Assembly: GCA_937902275.1 (NCBI GenBank)
Contig: CALFNW010000150.1
Location: 1 to 34,879 of the forward strand
Source of the DNA: UBA4717 sp002404395
GTDB lineage: Bacteria > Bacillota > Clostridia > Oscillospirales > CAG-272
DNA: 34,879 nt
Direction of reading: 5' to 3'
Under the pieces are notes generated by a model. The model was not told the origin of the DNA. It saw only the letters and a program-made list of their open reading frames with translations, and made no database searches. A program made the translations under genes and the position numbers. Each line of letters opens with the position of its first letter. The stretch's first letter is position 1. Below are positions 16,903 through 25,029 of this stretch, piece by piece.

Positions 16903-17883
16903 TTGGATAAGCAAGCAAATCTTTATGATGAGATATATCATAAGAAAAACGCGGCTAAAAAGAAACGCGGCGGTGCATCTCTTGACAAACGAAAAGCTCG
17001 TGCCGGCTACATATTTGTTTTGCCGTTTATTATCAGTTTCATCGTTATCTATCTGCCGATCATTATTGACTCGATAACGTACAGCTTTAACAAGATCAGG
17101 ATCATACCCGGAGGAAGCTTCTACCTTGAATTCTGCGGATTTGAAAACTACCGCAGTGCCTTTGTAGAGGATCCGCTGTTCGTGCAGACACTTACCTCTG
17201 GTGTAAGGCAGTTGATATTTGATATTCCCGCAATCGTAATCTTCTCGCTGTTTATGGCTGTTTTGCTTAATCAGAAGATGGTCGGACGCGCAGCGTTCCG
17301 TGCGATCTTCTTCATACCGGTCATTCTTTCTACCGGTATTATAGACAGCATCGATCAGAGCAACGCGTTCATGAGCTACATGGACAGCGGAAGTCAGATC
17401 GAGACCGGCGCTTCAACCGGCGGAGTTACACAGATTATATCCGCAGTCGATTTTGAACATTTGTTTGAAAGCATGAAGGTCGGAAGCGATCTTGTGGATT
17501 ATGTTATAAACCTTATAAATAACATTTATAACATTATTAACCGCTCCGGTGTTCAGATGCTTATATTCCTTGCCGGACTTCAGTCCATCTCGCCTGCGAT
17601 CTACGAATCCTGCGAGATCGACGGAGCAACCTCATGGGAAACCTTTTGGAAGATCACGCTCCCGATGATAAGCCCGATGATACTTGTTAATACCGTGTAC
17701 ACGGTCATTGACTCGTTTACTTCGGAATCCAACTCGGTAATGAAATATATTACAAGCGTATATTCAAGAGACGACGTGCTTTCGAGCGCAATGTCCTGGA
17801 TCTACTTCTTGGTAGTAATACTGATAATTGCCGCAGTATCGGGTATACTCAGTGCGTTTGTCTTCTATCAGAAACGCGATTAA
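16903..17883 (+). CDS. Sugar ABC transporter permease, MalF type (pair 2)
   Basis: A 326-residue inner-membrane permease starting at a TTG (16903) behind AAGGGG (16889-16894); no ATG gives a complete protein. A lysine-rich N-terminal tail (about 1-32) precedes the first span. The ATPase-docking loop is YESCEIDGATSWETFWKITLP (234-254). Between the segment ending at about 148 and the helix before the EAA loop (about 216) it carries an insertion of some 65 residues, with a polar, glycine/serine-rich stretch, that ordinary MalF-type permeases of this length lack. This makes pair 2 distinct from pair 1, not a simple duplicate. Confidence 0.92.
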   Translation: MDKQANLYDEIYHKKNAAKKKRGGASLDKRKARAGYIFVLPFIISFIVIYLPIIIDSITYSFNKIRIIPGGSFYLEFCGFENYRSAFVEDPLFVQTLTSGVRQLIFDIPAIVIFSLFMAVLLNQKMVGRAAFRAIFFIPVILSTGIIDSIDQSNAFMSYMDSGSQIETGASTGGVTQIISAVDFEHLFESMKVGSDLVDYVINLINNIYNIINRSGVQMLIFLAGLQSISPAIYESCEIDGATSWETFWKITLPMISPMILVNTVYTVIDSFTSESNSVMKYITSVYSRDDVLSSAMSWIYFLVVILIIAAVSGILSAFVFYQKRD

Positions 17884-17898
17884 GGGAGGGATTATCAG

Positions 17899-18948
17899 AT
17901 GAATGCTCAACAGGCACCAAAGGTTAAAAGAGAAACCAAAAACAAGATCAGAGTAGACTTTGAAAGAACTCCCCTTCTTCAGCGTCTTAAAGCAAAGTAT
18001 CTTTCGATGTACTTTGTAAAAAATGTAGTATGGGCAGTTTTCAGATTCGTATTGCTCATAGGTATAGCATACGTTATACTTTATCCGTTTTTTGCAAAGA
18101 TCGCCGGCTCATTCATGAGCAAATCGGACTTTGTCGATACTACGGTCAAGCTGATACCGAGGTATCCCACGCTCGATACTTACCGCTTGATAATTGAAGA
18201 GAATAAGTATTTTGAAGCATTATTCAATACGACGGTGCTTTCGGTGCTTTGCGGTGTCACGCAGACCTTCGTGTGCTGTCTTATCGGATACGGACTTTCA
18301 AAATTCAAATTCAAAGGCTCAAAGCTCTTGTTTGCACTTGTCGTGTTTACCATGATAGTGCCGCACAAGACGCTTCAGCTTTCAATGTTTATGCACTTCC
18401 GCTTCTTTGATGTACTTGGAATACTCAACTTCCTCGGCGGCGGAGTGATAAAGGGATTCAAACTGTTAGACTTTACTTCGATAAATCTTCAGAACACCTA
18501 TTGGCCGCTTGCACTGCTTTCGCTCGGCGGTCTGGCATTCAAGAACGGTCTTTACATATTTATGATGAGACAGTTCTTCCGCGGTGTTCCGGATGAACTT
18601 GAAGAGTCGGCATATATCGACGGAAGCGGCGTTTTCAGAACTTTCGTTCAAATAATCATTCCGCTTTCGATCCCGATGATGATCACAATATTCCTGTTTG
18701 CCTTTTCATGGCAGTGGACCGATAACTTCTACACCCGCGTATTCTTTACCGGAACGGGAGTTACGCTTATGCCGAACATTATTAAAGTGCCGCGTACACT
18801 CGACACAAACTATGCGGGGCAGGCGCTGTATGAATCGGCAATAAGAAACACCTGCGGTTTGCTTGTAATTGCACCGCTCGTGGTCGTCTATCTGTTCTGC
18901 CAGAGATACCTTATTCAGGGTATTGAACGTTCAGGTATCGTTGGTTAA
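17899..18948 (+). CDS. Sugar ABC transporter permease, MalG type (pair 2)
   Basis: The partner of the preceding permease, 349 residues, noticeably longer than the pair-1 equivalent (290). Extra length lies in a basic N-terminal tail (1-40) and in an added segment around 173-200 (GILNFLGGGVIKGFKLLD) between two central membrane spans. The EAA loop reads ELEESAYIDGSGVFRTFVQI (233-252). GGGAGGG at 17884-17890 gives the start, 15 nt after the previous stop. It is the last gene of the operon; a strong terminator follows 17 nt downstream. Confidence 0.92.
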   Translation: MNAQQAPKVKRETKNKIRVDFERTPLLQRLKAKYLSMYFVKNVVWAVFRFVLLIGIAYVILYPFFAKIAGSFMSKSDFVDTTVKLIPRYPTLDTYRLIIEENKYFEALFNTTVLSVLCGVTQTFVCCLIGYGLSKFKFKGSKLLFALVVFTMIVPHKTLQLSMFMHFRFFDVLGILNFLGGGVIKGFKLLDFTSINLQNTYWPLALLSLGGLAFKNGLYIFMMRQFFRGVPDELEESAYIDGSGVFRTFVQIIIPLSIPMMITIFLFAFSWQWTDNFYTRVFFTGTGVTLMPNIIKVPRTLDTNYAGQALYESAIRNTCGLLVIAPLVVVYLFCQRYLIQGIERSGIVG

Positions 18949-18965
18949 TTTATTGTTGATCTGAC

Positions 18966-19007
18966 AAAATCGCCGCAGGCGTCAGTTGACGCTTGCGGCG
19001 ATTTTTT
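18966..19007 (+). terminator. Strong terminator of the transporter operon
   Basis: A 19-bp stem with one G-T pair (18966-18984 with 18987-19005) and a 2-nt loop, ending in a run of six T. Confidence 0.93.
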
Positions 19008-19150
19008 ATCAGTTTGATTGGCGGCTGAGTCAAAAAGACTATGGGCTGCCTATGTTGCAAAAAACTGCTTCAGGGCGCAGCACGATCTCAAGGCTTGTAT
19101 CATGAATATTCTTGCACTGCAAAAACGCGGCTAATAATTACAAAAATGTA

Positions 19151-19179
19151 TTGACAGAATATTTCCTTTAATATATAAT
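19151..19179 (+). promoter_or_regulatory. Perfect-consensus promoter of the rhaD-like gene
   Basis: TTGACA (19151-19156), 17-nt spacer, TATAAT (19174-19179). The start point would be near 19186, which leaves no room for a ribosome site before the ATG at 19198 and favours the ATG at 19231. Confidence 0.85.
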
Positions 19180-19230
19180 AATTTCGGCGGACACACAATG
19201 CGGATTGAACAAATGAAAGGAATGAACAAA

Positions 19231-20073
19231 ATGAACATTTTGGATTGCAGAGCGATGAGATCGTTCATTAAGACTGCCGATATGGGGTGGCAGATGGGAT
19301 GGCATGAGATCAACGGCGGAAATATGTCATACCGACTGACCGATTCAGAAGCAGAAGAGATCAAGGAAAACTTTAATTATGACGGCGAGTGGAAAGATAT
19401 CGGTAAAGATGTAATGGTTCCGGAATTTTTCGGAAAATACTTTATTTTTACCGGAAGCGGCAAGTACTTTCAAAATATCAAGGATCAACCCGAGGACTCG
19501 CTGTGCGTCCTGACGGTCAACGAGACAGGGGACAAATATAAGGTCGTCTGGGGACTTGTCAACGGCGGCAGACCGACTAGCGAGGTGTCTGCGCATCTGC
19601 TGACGCACAGCATCAAATCTAAGGCAACCGACGGAAGATATCGCGTGGTGTATCACTCTCACCCGAAATATATCAATGTGCTTACATATATACTTCCGCT
19701 GAAATCCGAGGTATTTACGCGTGAACTGTGGGAAATGATGACCGAGTGCTCGATCGTATTTCCGAACGGAGTCGGTGTGATGGATTGGATGGTTCCGTGC
19801 TGTGCCGAAATCGGTATTGCCACCGGCAAGCTTATGGAAAAATATGATGCGGTGGTCTGGCCGCATCACGGCTTGGTATGTTCGGGCGAAACTGCCGATA
19901 TGGCTTTCGGAGTCATGCATACTATTGAAAAGGCGGCTGAAATGCTTGTAAACGTCATGCAGATCACCGGAGGCAAAAAGCTTCACACAATTACTCCGGA
20001 AAACTTTAGAAGAATTGAAAAAGATTTCAATTTGAATTTTTCGGAAGAATTCTTATATGACAAAAACAATTGA
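19231..20073 (+). CDS. rhaD: Rhamnulose-1-phosphate aldolase (class II aldolase)
   Basis: A zinc-dependent cytoplasmic aldolase that splits L-rhamnulose-1-phosphate into dihydroxyacetone phosphate and L-lactaldehyde. The 280-residue protein matches RhaD, not FucA, in length and in the N-terminal WHEINGGNMSYRL signature (24-36). Catalytic E118 (TSEVSAHL) and the zinc ligands H142 and H144 (YHSHP) and H212 (PHHG) fall within one residue of the Escherichia coli numbering. The start at 19231 has AAAGGA at 19216-19221. No rhamnose isomerase or rhamnulokinase gene is in the window, so the gene is separated from the usual rhaBAD set. It follows the transporter operon's terminator and has its own promoter, suggesting functional but not transcriptional linkage. 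Confidence 0.88.
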   Translation: MNILDCRAMRSFIKTADMGWQMGWHEINGGNMSYRLTDSEAEEIKENFNYDGEWKDIGKDVMVPEFFGKYFIFTGSGKYFQNIKDQPEDSLCVLTVNETGDKYKVVWGLVNGGRPTSEVSAHLLTHSIKSKATDGRYRVVYHSHPKYINVLTYILPLKSEVFTRELWEMMTECSIVFPNGVGVMDWMVPCCAEIGIATGKLMEKYDAVVWPHHGLVCSGETADMAFGVMHTIEKAAEMLVNVMQITGGKKLHTITPENFRRIEKDFNLNFSEEFLYDKNN

Positions 20074-20136
20074 ATGTCCGTGGCCCTTTGATAATTCAAA
20101 AATACTTATGTACAGAAAAGCGTGAGCATAAATTAA

Positions 20137-20172
20137 AGCGAGTGTAAAAAACGATGCTTTTTACAGTCACTC
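20137..20172. repeat. Hairpin repeat unit A
   Basis: AGCGAGTGTAAAAAAC followed by a partial complement GCTTTTTACAGTCACTC. It is a diverged copy of the hairpin at 20297-20337. The 346-nt gap 20074-20419 holds these two units and a third hairpin (GAACGGTAAAACG with CGTTTTTACGTTC, 20253-20282) and no gene. Confidence 0.55.
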
Positions 20173-20296
20173 AAACTGCCGGTCAAGATCCCGAAAGTTT
20201 TGAAAAACTCTTTGATCGTCTTTGATTTTGTGTTATTATTTTTCGCTTTTTTGAACGGTAAAACGTCGGCGTTTTTACGTTCGGATAAATATTTAG

Positions 20297-20341
20297 AGCG
20301 GGTGTAAAAAACTCATCTTGAGCTTTTTACACCCGCTTTTC
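20297..20341 (+). terminator. Hairpin repeat unit B, likely bidirectional terminator
   Basis: An 18-bp stem with one mismatch (20297-20314 with 20320-20337), 5-nt loop, then TTTT. It would end rhaD transcription 224 nt after the stop codon, and it also faces the 3' end of the minus-strand transporter gene. Confidence 0.75.
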
Positions 20342-20419
20342 ATAGTGTTTGCTTGCGAATATTCGCAGCATTTCAGATATATTAACAGTGCGGCTTTTTC
20401 AAAACTTTTTGCACGATGA

Positions 20420-21340
20420 TCATGCCTTTTTGCTGTCTTGCGTGCCTTGCGCAGTGCCTATGCTGACCATATATACACCGATGATTATAAGTGCAGATCC
20501 GATAATCTGACGCAGTCCGCCGAAAGGCTCGTGCAGAAATACGATCCCGGCAATAATCGAAATCACAGTGGTCAGACAGGAAAAGATCGAAGTCTGACGA
20601 ACTGTAATATACGTGGTAGCATAATTTAAAAGCATAAATGCAATGACCGAAGAGCAGACCGAAAGGAAAAGCAGGGCAGGGAGCGAGGCGCGGTCTCCTA
20701 GCATTGCGGCGATAGCCGAAAAGGTTTTTCCCTTGGTCTCTGTAAGCGAAAGAGCGGTGAACACCACTGCCGAAAGCGCGAACATAACGTATGTACGCTC
20801 GAAAGGCGAAAATCGCGCCGAAGCTTTTCGGCTGAGCACGTTGAACAATGCTCCCGTGATCACTGCGCCGACTAGCAATAGAATACCCGGCAGAGTTACT
20901 TCACCGTTTGCGCTGCCGCCGAGCGAAATAATAATGACTCCGGCAACCGAGCATATGCCCCAAAGCAACGCTTTGACCGACAGCTTTTCACCAAGCATTG
21001 CTGCGGCAAAAAAGAATGCGAATATGGGCACCATGGCTATAAGTGTGCCCGAAAACGACGAGTTTGTGAGCTTGATCCCGTAACTTTCACAGATAAAGTA
21101 AATTACCGGCTGACAGGCGCCGAGCAGGATCAGAGGGAAAATATTTTTGTTTTTAAAGTTTACCGTAAATACTTTTAATAATATCAGCAGATTCATCACT
21201 GCAAATGCCAGAATAAAGCGCGCGGACAAAAGTGTGAAAACCGAGTATTTTTCAAGTATTATCCGACTTGCAAGAAAGCTGAATCCGAATATTGTATTGC
21301 CGCAGAATACGGCAAGCAGTGCTTTGGTGGTTTGTTTCAT
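20420..21340 (-). CDS. EamA/DMT-superfamily transporter
   Basis: A 306-residue integral membrane protein with about ten hydrophobic spans in two EamA repeats. The first repeat opens with GNTIFGFSFLASR, and the second follows a short polar loop around 170-178 (SRKASARFS). The family exports or exchanges amino acids, nucleosides or other metabolites; the substrate cannot be read here. The frame is open 22 codons further upstream to 21406, but the promoter at 21397-21425 would start transcription near 21390, inside that extension, so the ATG at 21340 is the likely start. It is divergent from the FAD/Rieske gene. Confidence 0.9.
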   Translation of the reverse strand: MKQTTKALLAVFCGNTIFGFSFLASRIILEKYSVFTLLSARFILAFAVMNLLILLKVFTVNFKNKNIFPLILLGACQPVIYFICESYGIKLTNSSFSGTLIAMVPIFAFFFAAAMLGEKLSVKALLWGICSVAGVIIISLGGSANGEVTLPGILLLVGAVITGALFNVLSRKASARFSPFERTYVMFALSAVVFTALSLTETKGKTFSAIAAMLGDRASLPALLFLSVCSSVIAFMLLNYATTYITVRQTSIFSCLTTVISIIAGIVFLHEPFGGLRQIIGSALIIIGVYMVSIGTAQGTQDSKKA

Positions 21341-21396
21341 AGCAATTTCCGTTCTTTCAAATACATATCTATGATCGTGTAACACGAAACGCTTAA

Positions 21397-21425
21397 ATGA
21401 TATCATAAAAAAGTAAGCGTATCAA
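21397..21425 (-). promoter_or_regulatory. Promoter of the DMT transporter gene
   Basis: On the minus strand, TTGATA (21425-21420) is followed after 17 nt by TATCAT (21402-21397). Confidence 0.55.
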
Positions 21426-21503
21426 GATATTTTGCAAAAAAACAATTGATTTTGCATATTCGCGGTATCTTCGGGAAAAAACAAGGTAAAAGGAGGTGCC
21501 GCT

Positions 21504-22799
21504 TTGCAATATTTATGGACAAATGATGTGAAATTTGAGAGGCACAGCCCCTTGAGAGGTGAAGTGCATTGCGACGTGTGCGTTATCGGAGGCGGCATGG
21601 CGGGAGTTTTGTGTGCCGCAAAGCTGCAAGCTGACGGTGTTGATACAGTAATTGCCTGTGCAGGCGAGCTTGGCGATGGGATAACCAAAGGTACCACCGC
21701 AGTATTGAGCGCACAGCATGATATTCAGTATCGTAAGATCGGGAAAATGTACGGAGCTAATGCCGCAAAGCTGTATCTGAAGGCTAATCTCGATGCATTG
21801 CGCCGTTATGAAGCGGCGGCGTCAGGAATTGATTGCGATTTTGAGCATCGTCCTTCGGTTATGTATTCGCTTACCGGCACGGACGGGCTTGAAGACGAAG
21901 CGCGTTTTCTGAACAAGCTCGGCTTTGCAGCCGAATATACTAAACGTAATTTATTGCCGTTTACTACCGTTGACGCGGTGATCTATCCGAATATGGCACA
22001 GTTCCATCCGCTCAAATTCCTGAACGGAATGGCTGGCGGGCTTAAAGTATACACAAATACTGTAGTCATACGCCTTGAAGGAACGGTTGCATATGCCGAC
22101 GGCGGTCGCATCGTTGCCGATAAAGTGATAGTGGCGACGCATTTTCCGTTTATCAACAGACACGGTATGTATTTTGTGAAACAGTATCAAAAACGTTCTT
22201 ATGTGATCGTATATGAAAATGCTTCCGAGCTCGGTTTGACCGCGGTTTCCGCCGGAGAAGGGCTGTACTTCCGCAACTATCGTGGGCGGTTGATCGTGGG
22301 CGGCGGCGATCATCGTACCGGCAAGTATTGCGGCGGCTATGAACTGATCGAACGATTTATGAGCCGAAATTTCAAAAATGCGCATGAAGTATGTCGTTTT
22401 GCGAATCAGGACTGCGTTACCCTCGACGGCATACCGTATATAGGCAGATACAGCCGAGCGATGCCGGGCGTGTATGTTGCGACGGGGTTTAATCTTTGGG
22501 GAATGACTACGTCGATGGTGGCATCGGAGCTGCTTTCGGATATGATACTTGGCAGGACTAACCGTTATGAAGCGTTGTTTGATCCGCAGAGAAGTATGCT
22601 TCACCCCGGACTTTTCGCTAATCTCGGAGCTACTGTGGCGGGCTTTGCTTTTCCAACGCTCAAACGTTGCCCACACCTCGGCTGTGCGCTCAGGTATAAC
22701 CGCGCCGAACACACCTGGGACTGTCCATGCCACGGATCGCGTTTTGACAGTTGCGGTGAGCTTATCGACAATCCGGCGACGAGGGATGCGAATGTTTGA
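21504..22799 (+). CDS. FAD-dependent oxidoreductase with C-terminal Rieske domain
   Basis: This 431-residue protein joins a DAO-type FAD domain to a Rieske [2Fe-2S] centre, an arrangement like Bacillus YhfW. The FAD-binding motif VIGGGMAGV lies at 27-35. The Rieske ligands are C389-P-H391 (CPHLGC) and C407-P-C-H410 (CPCHGSRF). It is somewhat shorter than the roughly 500-residue relatives, the difference lying in the catalytic part. The substrate is unknown. The start is a TTG at 21504 with a near-perfect AAAGGAGGTG at 21489-21498. The last 8 nt overlap the start of the next gene (ATGTTTGA), indicating translational coupling with the tocopherol-cyclase-like protein. Confidence 0.9.
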   Translation: MQYLWTNDVKFERHSPLRGEVHCDVCVIGGGMAGVLCAAKLQADGVDTVIACAGELGDGITKGTTAVLSAQHDIQYRKIGKMYGANAAKLYLKANLDALRRYEAAASGIDCDFEHRPSVMYSLTGTDGLEDEARFLNKLGFAAEYTKRNLLPFTTVDAVIYPNMAQFHPLKFLNGMAGGLKVYTNTVVIRLEGTVAYADGGRIVADKVIVATHFPFINRHGMYFVKQYQKRSYVIVYENASELGLTAVSAGEGLYFRNYRGRLIVGGGDHRTGKYCGGYELIERFMSRNFKNAHEVCRFANQDCVTLDGIPYIGRYSRAMPGVYVATGFNLWGMTTSMVASELLSDMILGRTNRYEALFDPQRSMLHPGLFANLGATVAGFAFPTLKRCPHLGCALRYNRAEHTWDCPCHGSRFDSCGELIDNPATRDANV

Positions 22800-23625
22800 A
22801 AAACAGTTTGAGGGTTGGTATTTCAAGCAACGAATGAACGATTATATGCTTTCATTCATACCCGGGCGGTCGCTTGACGGCGCGTTTGTTCAGGTAATTG
22901 ATTCGCACGGTACAAAACATTTTGATATGCCCGATTTTAAAGCGGTCAAGGATACGGTGAGCGTCGGCGATTGCGTATTTTCTCCGCGCGGGATAAAGAT
23001 CAGACTGCCGGGAATTGCCGGCGATCTTAAATACGGCGAGCCTATGACGCTCGGTTATGATATTATGGGGCCGTTCGCTTGTTTGCCGATGCAGTGCCGC
23101 CATGGAGTGGTAAGTATGGCTCACACTGTGAACGGAAGCATAACTATAGGTTCGCAAACTTACGTGTTTGAAAACGGAAGCGGATATATTGAAAAGGACA
23201 GCGGGAATTCATTCCCTCGTTCTTATCTTTGGATACAATGCAACGATTTTGAAGTGCCTTGTGCTTTCATGATGTCGGTCGCGCACATTCCGTTTGGCGC
23301 TTTTTCGTTTACCGGCTTGATATGCGCTTTGATATTAAACGGCAAAAATACAAGTAAGGAATATCGTTTTGCCACATATAACGGAGCGGTATTCCGCGCT
23401 CGTAAAGACGGAAGCATTATCCTGAAGCGCGGAAACCTTGAGCTTGAAATATATGCATATCCGCTATACAAGGGCGGAAAACTTGCGGCGCCGGATCGCG
23501 GTCGAATGAACCGCACTATACACGAGAGCTGTGATGCTTACGTCAGGCTCAGACTCTGCAGGTCCGACAGGATCATTTTTGAGTGCGACAGTAAAAAAGC
23601 GGCTTACGAAAGATCCTTTTCGTAA
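22792..23625 (+). CDS. Tocopherol-cyclase-like protein
   Basis: A 277-residue protein matching the tocopherol-cyclase-like family found in many Clostridia and cyanobacteria; bacterial members outside tocopherol producers have no established reaction. Visible family blocks are GWYFKQ (8-13), SFIPG (21-25), GPFACLPMQCRHGVVSM (93-109) and GYIEKDSGNSFPRSYLW (131-147). There is no signal peptide. The start at 22792 overlaps the upstream gene's end by 8 nt; GAGGG at 22781-22785 gives proper spacing, better than the ATG at 22786. The last seven codons and the stop codon lie inside a hairpin that serves the convergent gene as terminator. Confidence 0.85.
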   Translation: MFEKQFEGWYFKQRMNDYMLSFIPGRSLDGAFVQVIDSHGTKHFDMPDFKAVKDTVSVGDCVFSPRGIKIRLPGIAGDLKYGEPMTLGYDIMGPFACLPMQCRHGVVSMAHTVNGSITIGSQTYVFENGSGYIEKDSGNSFPRSYLWIQCNDFEVPCAFMMSVAHIPFGAFSFTGLICALILNGKNTSKEYRFATYNGAVFRARKDGSIILKRGNLELEIYAYPLYKGGKLAAPDRGRMNRTIHESCDAYVRLRLCRSDRIIFECDSKKAAYERSFS

Positions 23626-23630
23626 GCCGC
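23593..23630 (-). terminator. Terminator of the SPFH gene, inside the opposing CDS
   Basis: A perfect 13-bp stem (23599-23611 with 23618-23630) is followed on the minus strand by six T (23598-23593). On the plus strand no T-run follows. It overlaps the 3' end and stop codon of the convergent gene. Confidence 0.8.
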
Positions 23631-23646
23631 CGATGTTTATGATCCG

Positions 23647-24909
23647 TCAGGGTCTCTTTTTGCCGCAGTTATCGCAGAAGTTACCGCTGTTGACTTTTCC
23701 GCATTCGCAGGTCCATTCCGCACTCGGCTTGGGTTTTCCGCATTCAGAGCAGAATTTGCCGCTGTTGGCAGCTCCGCACGAGCATACCCATGAAGCGCTC
23801 GATACGGGTTTGGGACTTCCGCATTCGGCGCAGAATTTGCCGCTTGCCTCTGCGCCGCAGGCGCATTTCCAGGTATCCGCGCTTTTTTGCGCTTCGGAAG
23901 CCGCACCCATCGCAAACAGATTCTGAGCATTTGCGCCGCCTGCCTGGGCTGCCATTCCCATGCCCATAAAGCCGGTCATAGCGCCGGAGGTATTTTCGGC
24001 TGCCTTGTTCATAGCGCTGACCTGACCGCCGACAAGGTGAGCTCCTGCAAAGCTCGGATTTCTGAGCATGACATTTTCTTCCCATTGGGTGATCTTCGCT
24101 CTCTGGTCGTCGGGAACCGATACCGAGTTGAGCGTCATTGAAAAGACTTCAAGTCCCCTCTTTTCCTGCCATTCGACCGAAAGTTCCTCTTTGAGCGCTT
24201 CGGTGATCTCTTTGGTATGAGCGGGGATCTCGTAGTACATTATCCGCTGAGCGGCGATTTTGGCAAGTGCCGGCTGGAGCGCAGTCAGAAGCTCAGCTTT
24301 AAGCGTTTCGTCGATCTCCTCGCGGTTATATTCTTCGGAGACATTGCCGCAAACATTCGTGTAGAAAAGCAACGGATTGACGATGTGGTAAGAGTACACA
24401 CCGTTGCAACGCAGATCCACCGAAAGCTTAACGCCTGCCGCTTCATCGACCGTTACACGGAAAGGAATCGGGTTTGCAGTACCGAATTTATTGCCGGGGA
24501 TCTCTTTGGTGTTGAAGTAGTAAACACGCTGATCCTTGCCGGTATCACCGCCGTAAGTAAATCTTTTTCCGATGGTTTTGAAAGTATTTATGATGCTTTC
24601 TCCGAGCTTGCCTGAGAAAATGCTCGGCTCAGTAGATGAATCATATGTAAATTCGCCGGGTTCTGCGCAAACTTCAACTATCTTGCCTTGCTCGACGATT
24701 ATCATGCACTGTCCGTCTGCGACCGCAATGCCGCTTCCGTTTGAAATGATGTTGTCGTTTCCTTTGGTATTTGAGGATCTGCCGGTTATGCGTTTCTGAC
24801 CTTTTACGACCAGAACATCTTTATCAATAGCGTCGCAGTAGAAAAATTCTTTCCATTGATCTGCGAGGGTGCCTCCGAGTGCACCGATACCAGCTTTAAT
24901 AAGTCCCAT
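23647..24909 (-). CDS. SPFH-domain protein with three C-terminal zinc ribbons
   Basis: A 420-residue cytoplasmic protein similar to the Bacillus YdjI or virion-core-like SPFH group. The SPFH-type region spans about 25-280 (TVDEAAGVKLSVDLRC, EEIDETLKAELLTALQPAL, ALKEELSVEWQEKRGLEV). A glycine/alanine/methionine-rich linker (about 305-345) follows. Three tandem zinc ribbons at 347-368, 374-395 and 399-420 share the form W-x-C-x-CG-x7-FC-x2-CG. Related Bacillus proteins have been linked to membrane or envelope stress; here only membrane-surface assembly with metal or partner binding through the ribbons is inferred. AAAGGAG precedes the start (24917-24923). Confidence 0.87.
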   Translation of the reverse strand: MGLIKAGIGALGGTLADQWKEFFYCDAIDKDVLVVKGQKRITGRSSNTKGNDNIISNGSGIAVADGQCMIIVEQGKIVEVCAEPGEFTYDSSTEPSIFSGKLGESIINTFKTIGKRFTYGGDTGKDQRVYYFNTKEIPGNKFGTANPIPFRVTVDEAAGVKLSVDLRCNGVYSYHIVNPLLFYTNVCGNVSEEYNREEIDETLKAELLTALQPALAKIAAQRIMYYEIPAHTKEITEALKEELSVEWQEKRGLEVFSMTLNSVSVPDDQRAKITQWEENVMLRNPSFAGAHLVGGQVSAMNKAAENTSGAMTGFMGMGMAAQAGGANAQNLFAMGAASEAQKSADTWKCACGAEASGKFCAECGSPKPVSSASWVCSCGAANSGKFCSECGKPKPSAEWTCECGKVNSGNFCDNCGKKRP

Positions 24910-24956
24910 TGCCGAATCTCCTTTCGTTTGACTGCACTGATGCAGTTGTTGTATTG

Positions 24957-24985
24957 ATTATATCAGATAAATTTAAATAAATCAA
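24957..24985 (-). promoter_or_regulatory. Promoter of the SPFH/zinc-ribbon gene
   Basis: On the minus strand, TTGATT (24985-24980) and TATAAT (24962-24957) are 17 nt apart. Confidence 0.75.
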
Positions 24986-25029
24986 TATCCAAATGCGGTA
25001 AATATAACATTTTATACTCTTTCCGCAGT

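Noticed and set aside
23887..24799. Plus-strand open frames across the SPFH gene
   Set aside because: They are antisense shadows; the minus-strand frame has a promoter, ribosome site, zinc ribbons and a terminator.
24910..25029. AT-rich gap considered as an origin or phage attachment site
   Set aside because: It contains only an ordinary minus-strand promoter; no DnaA boxes or core repeats are evident.
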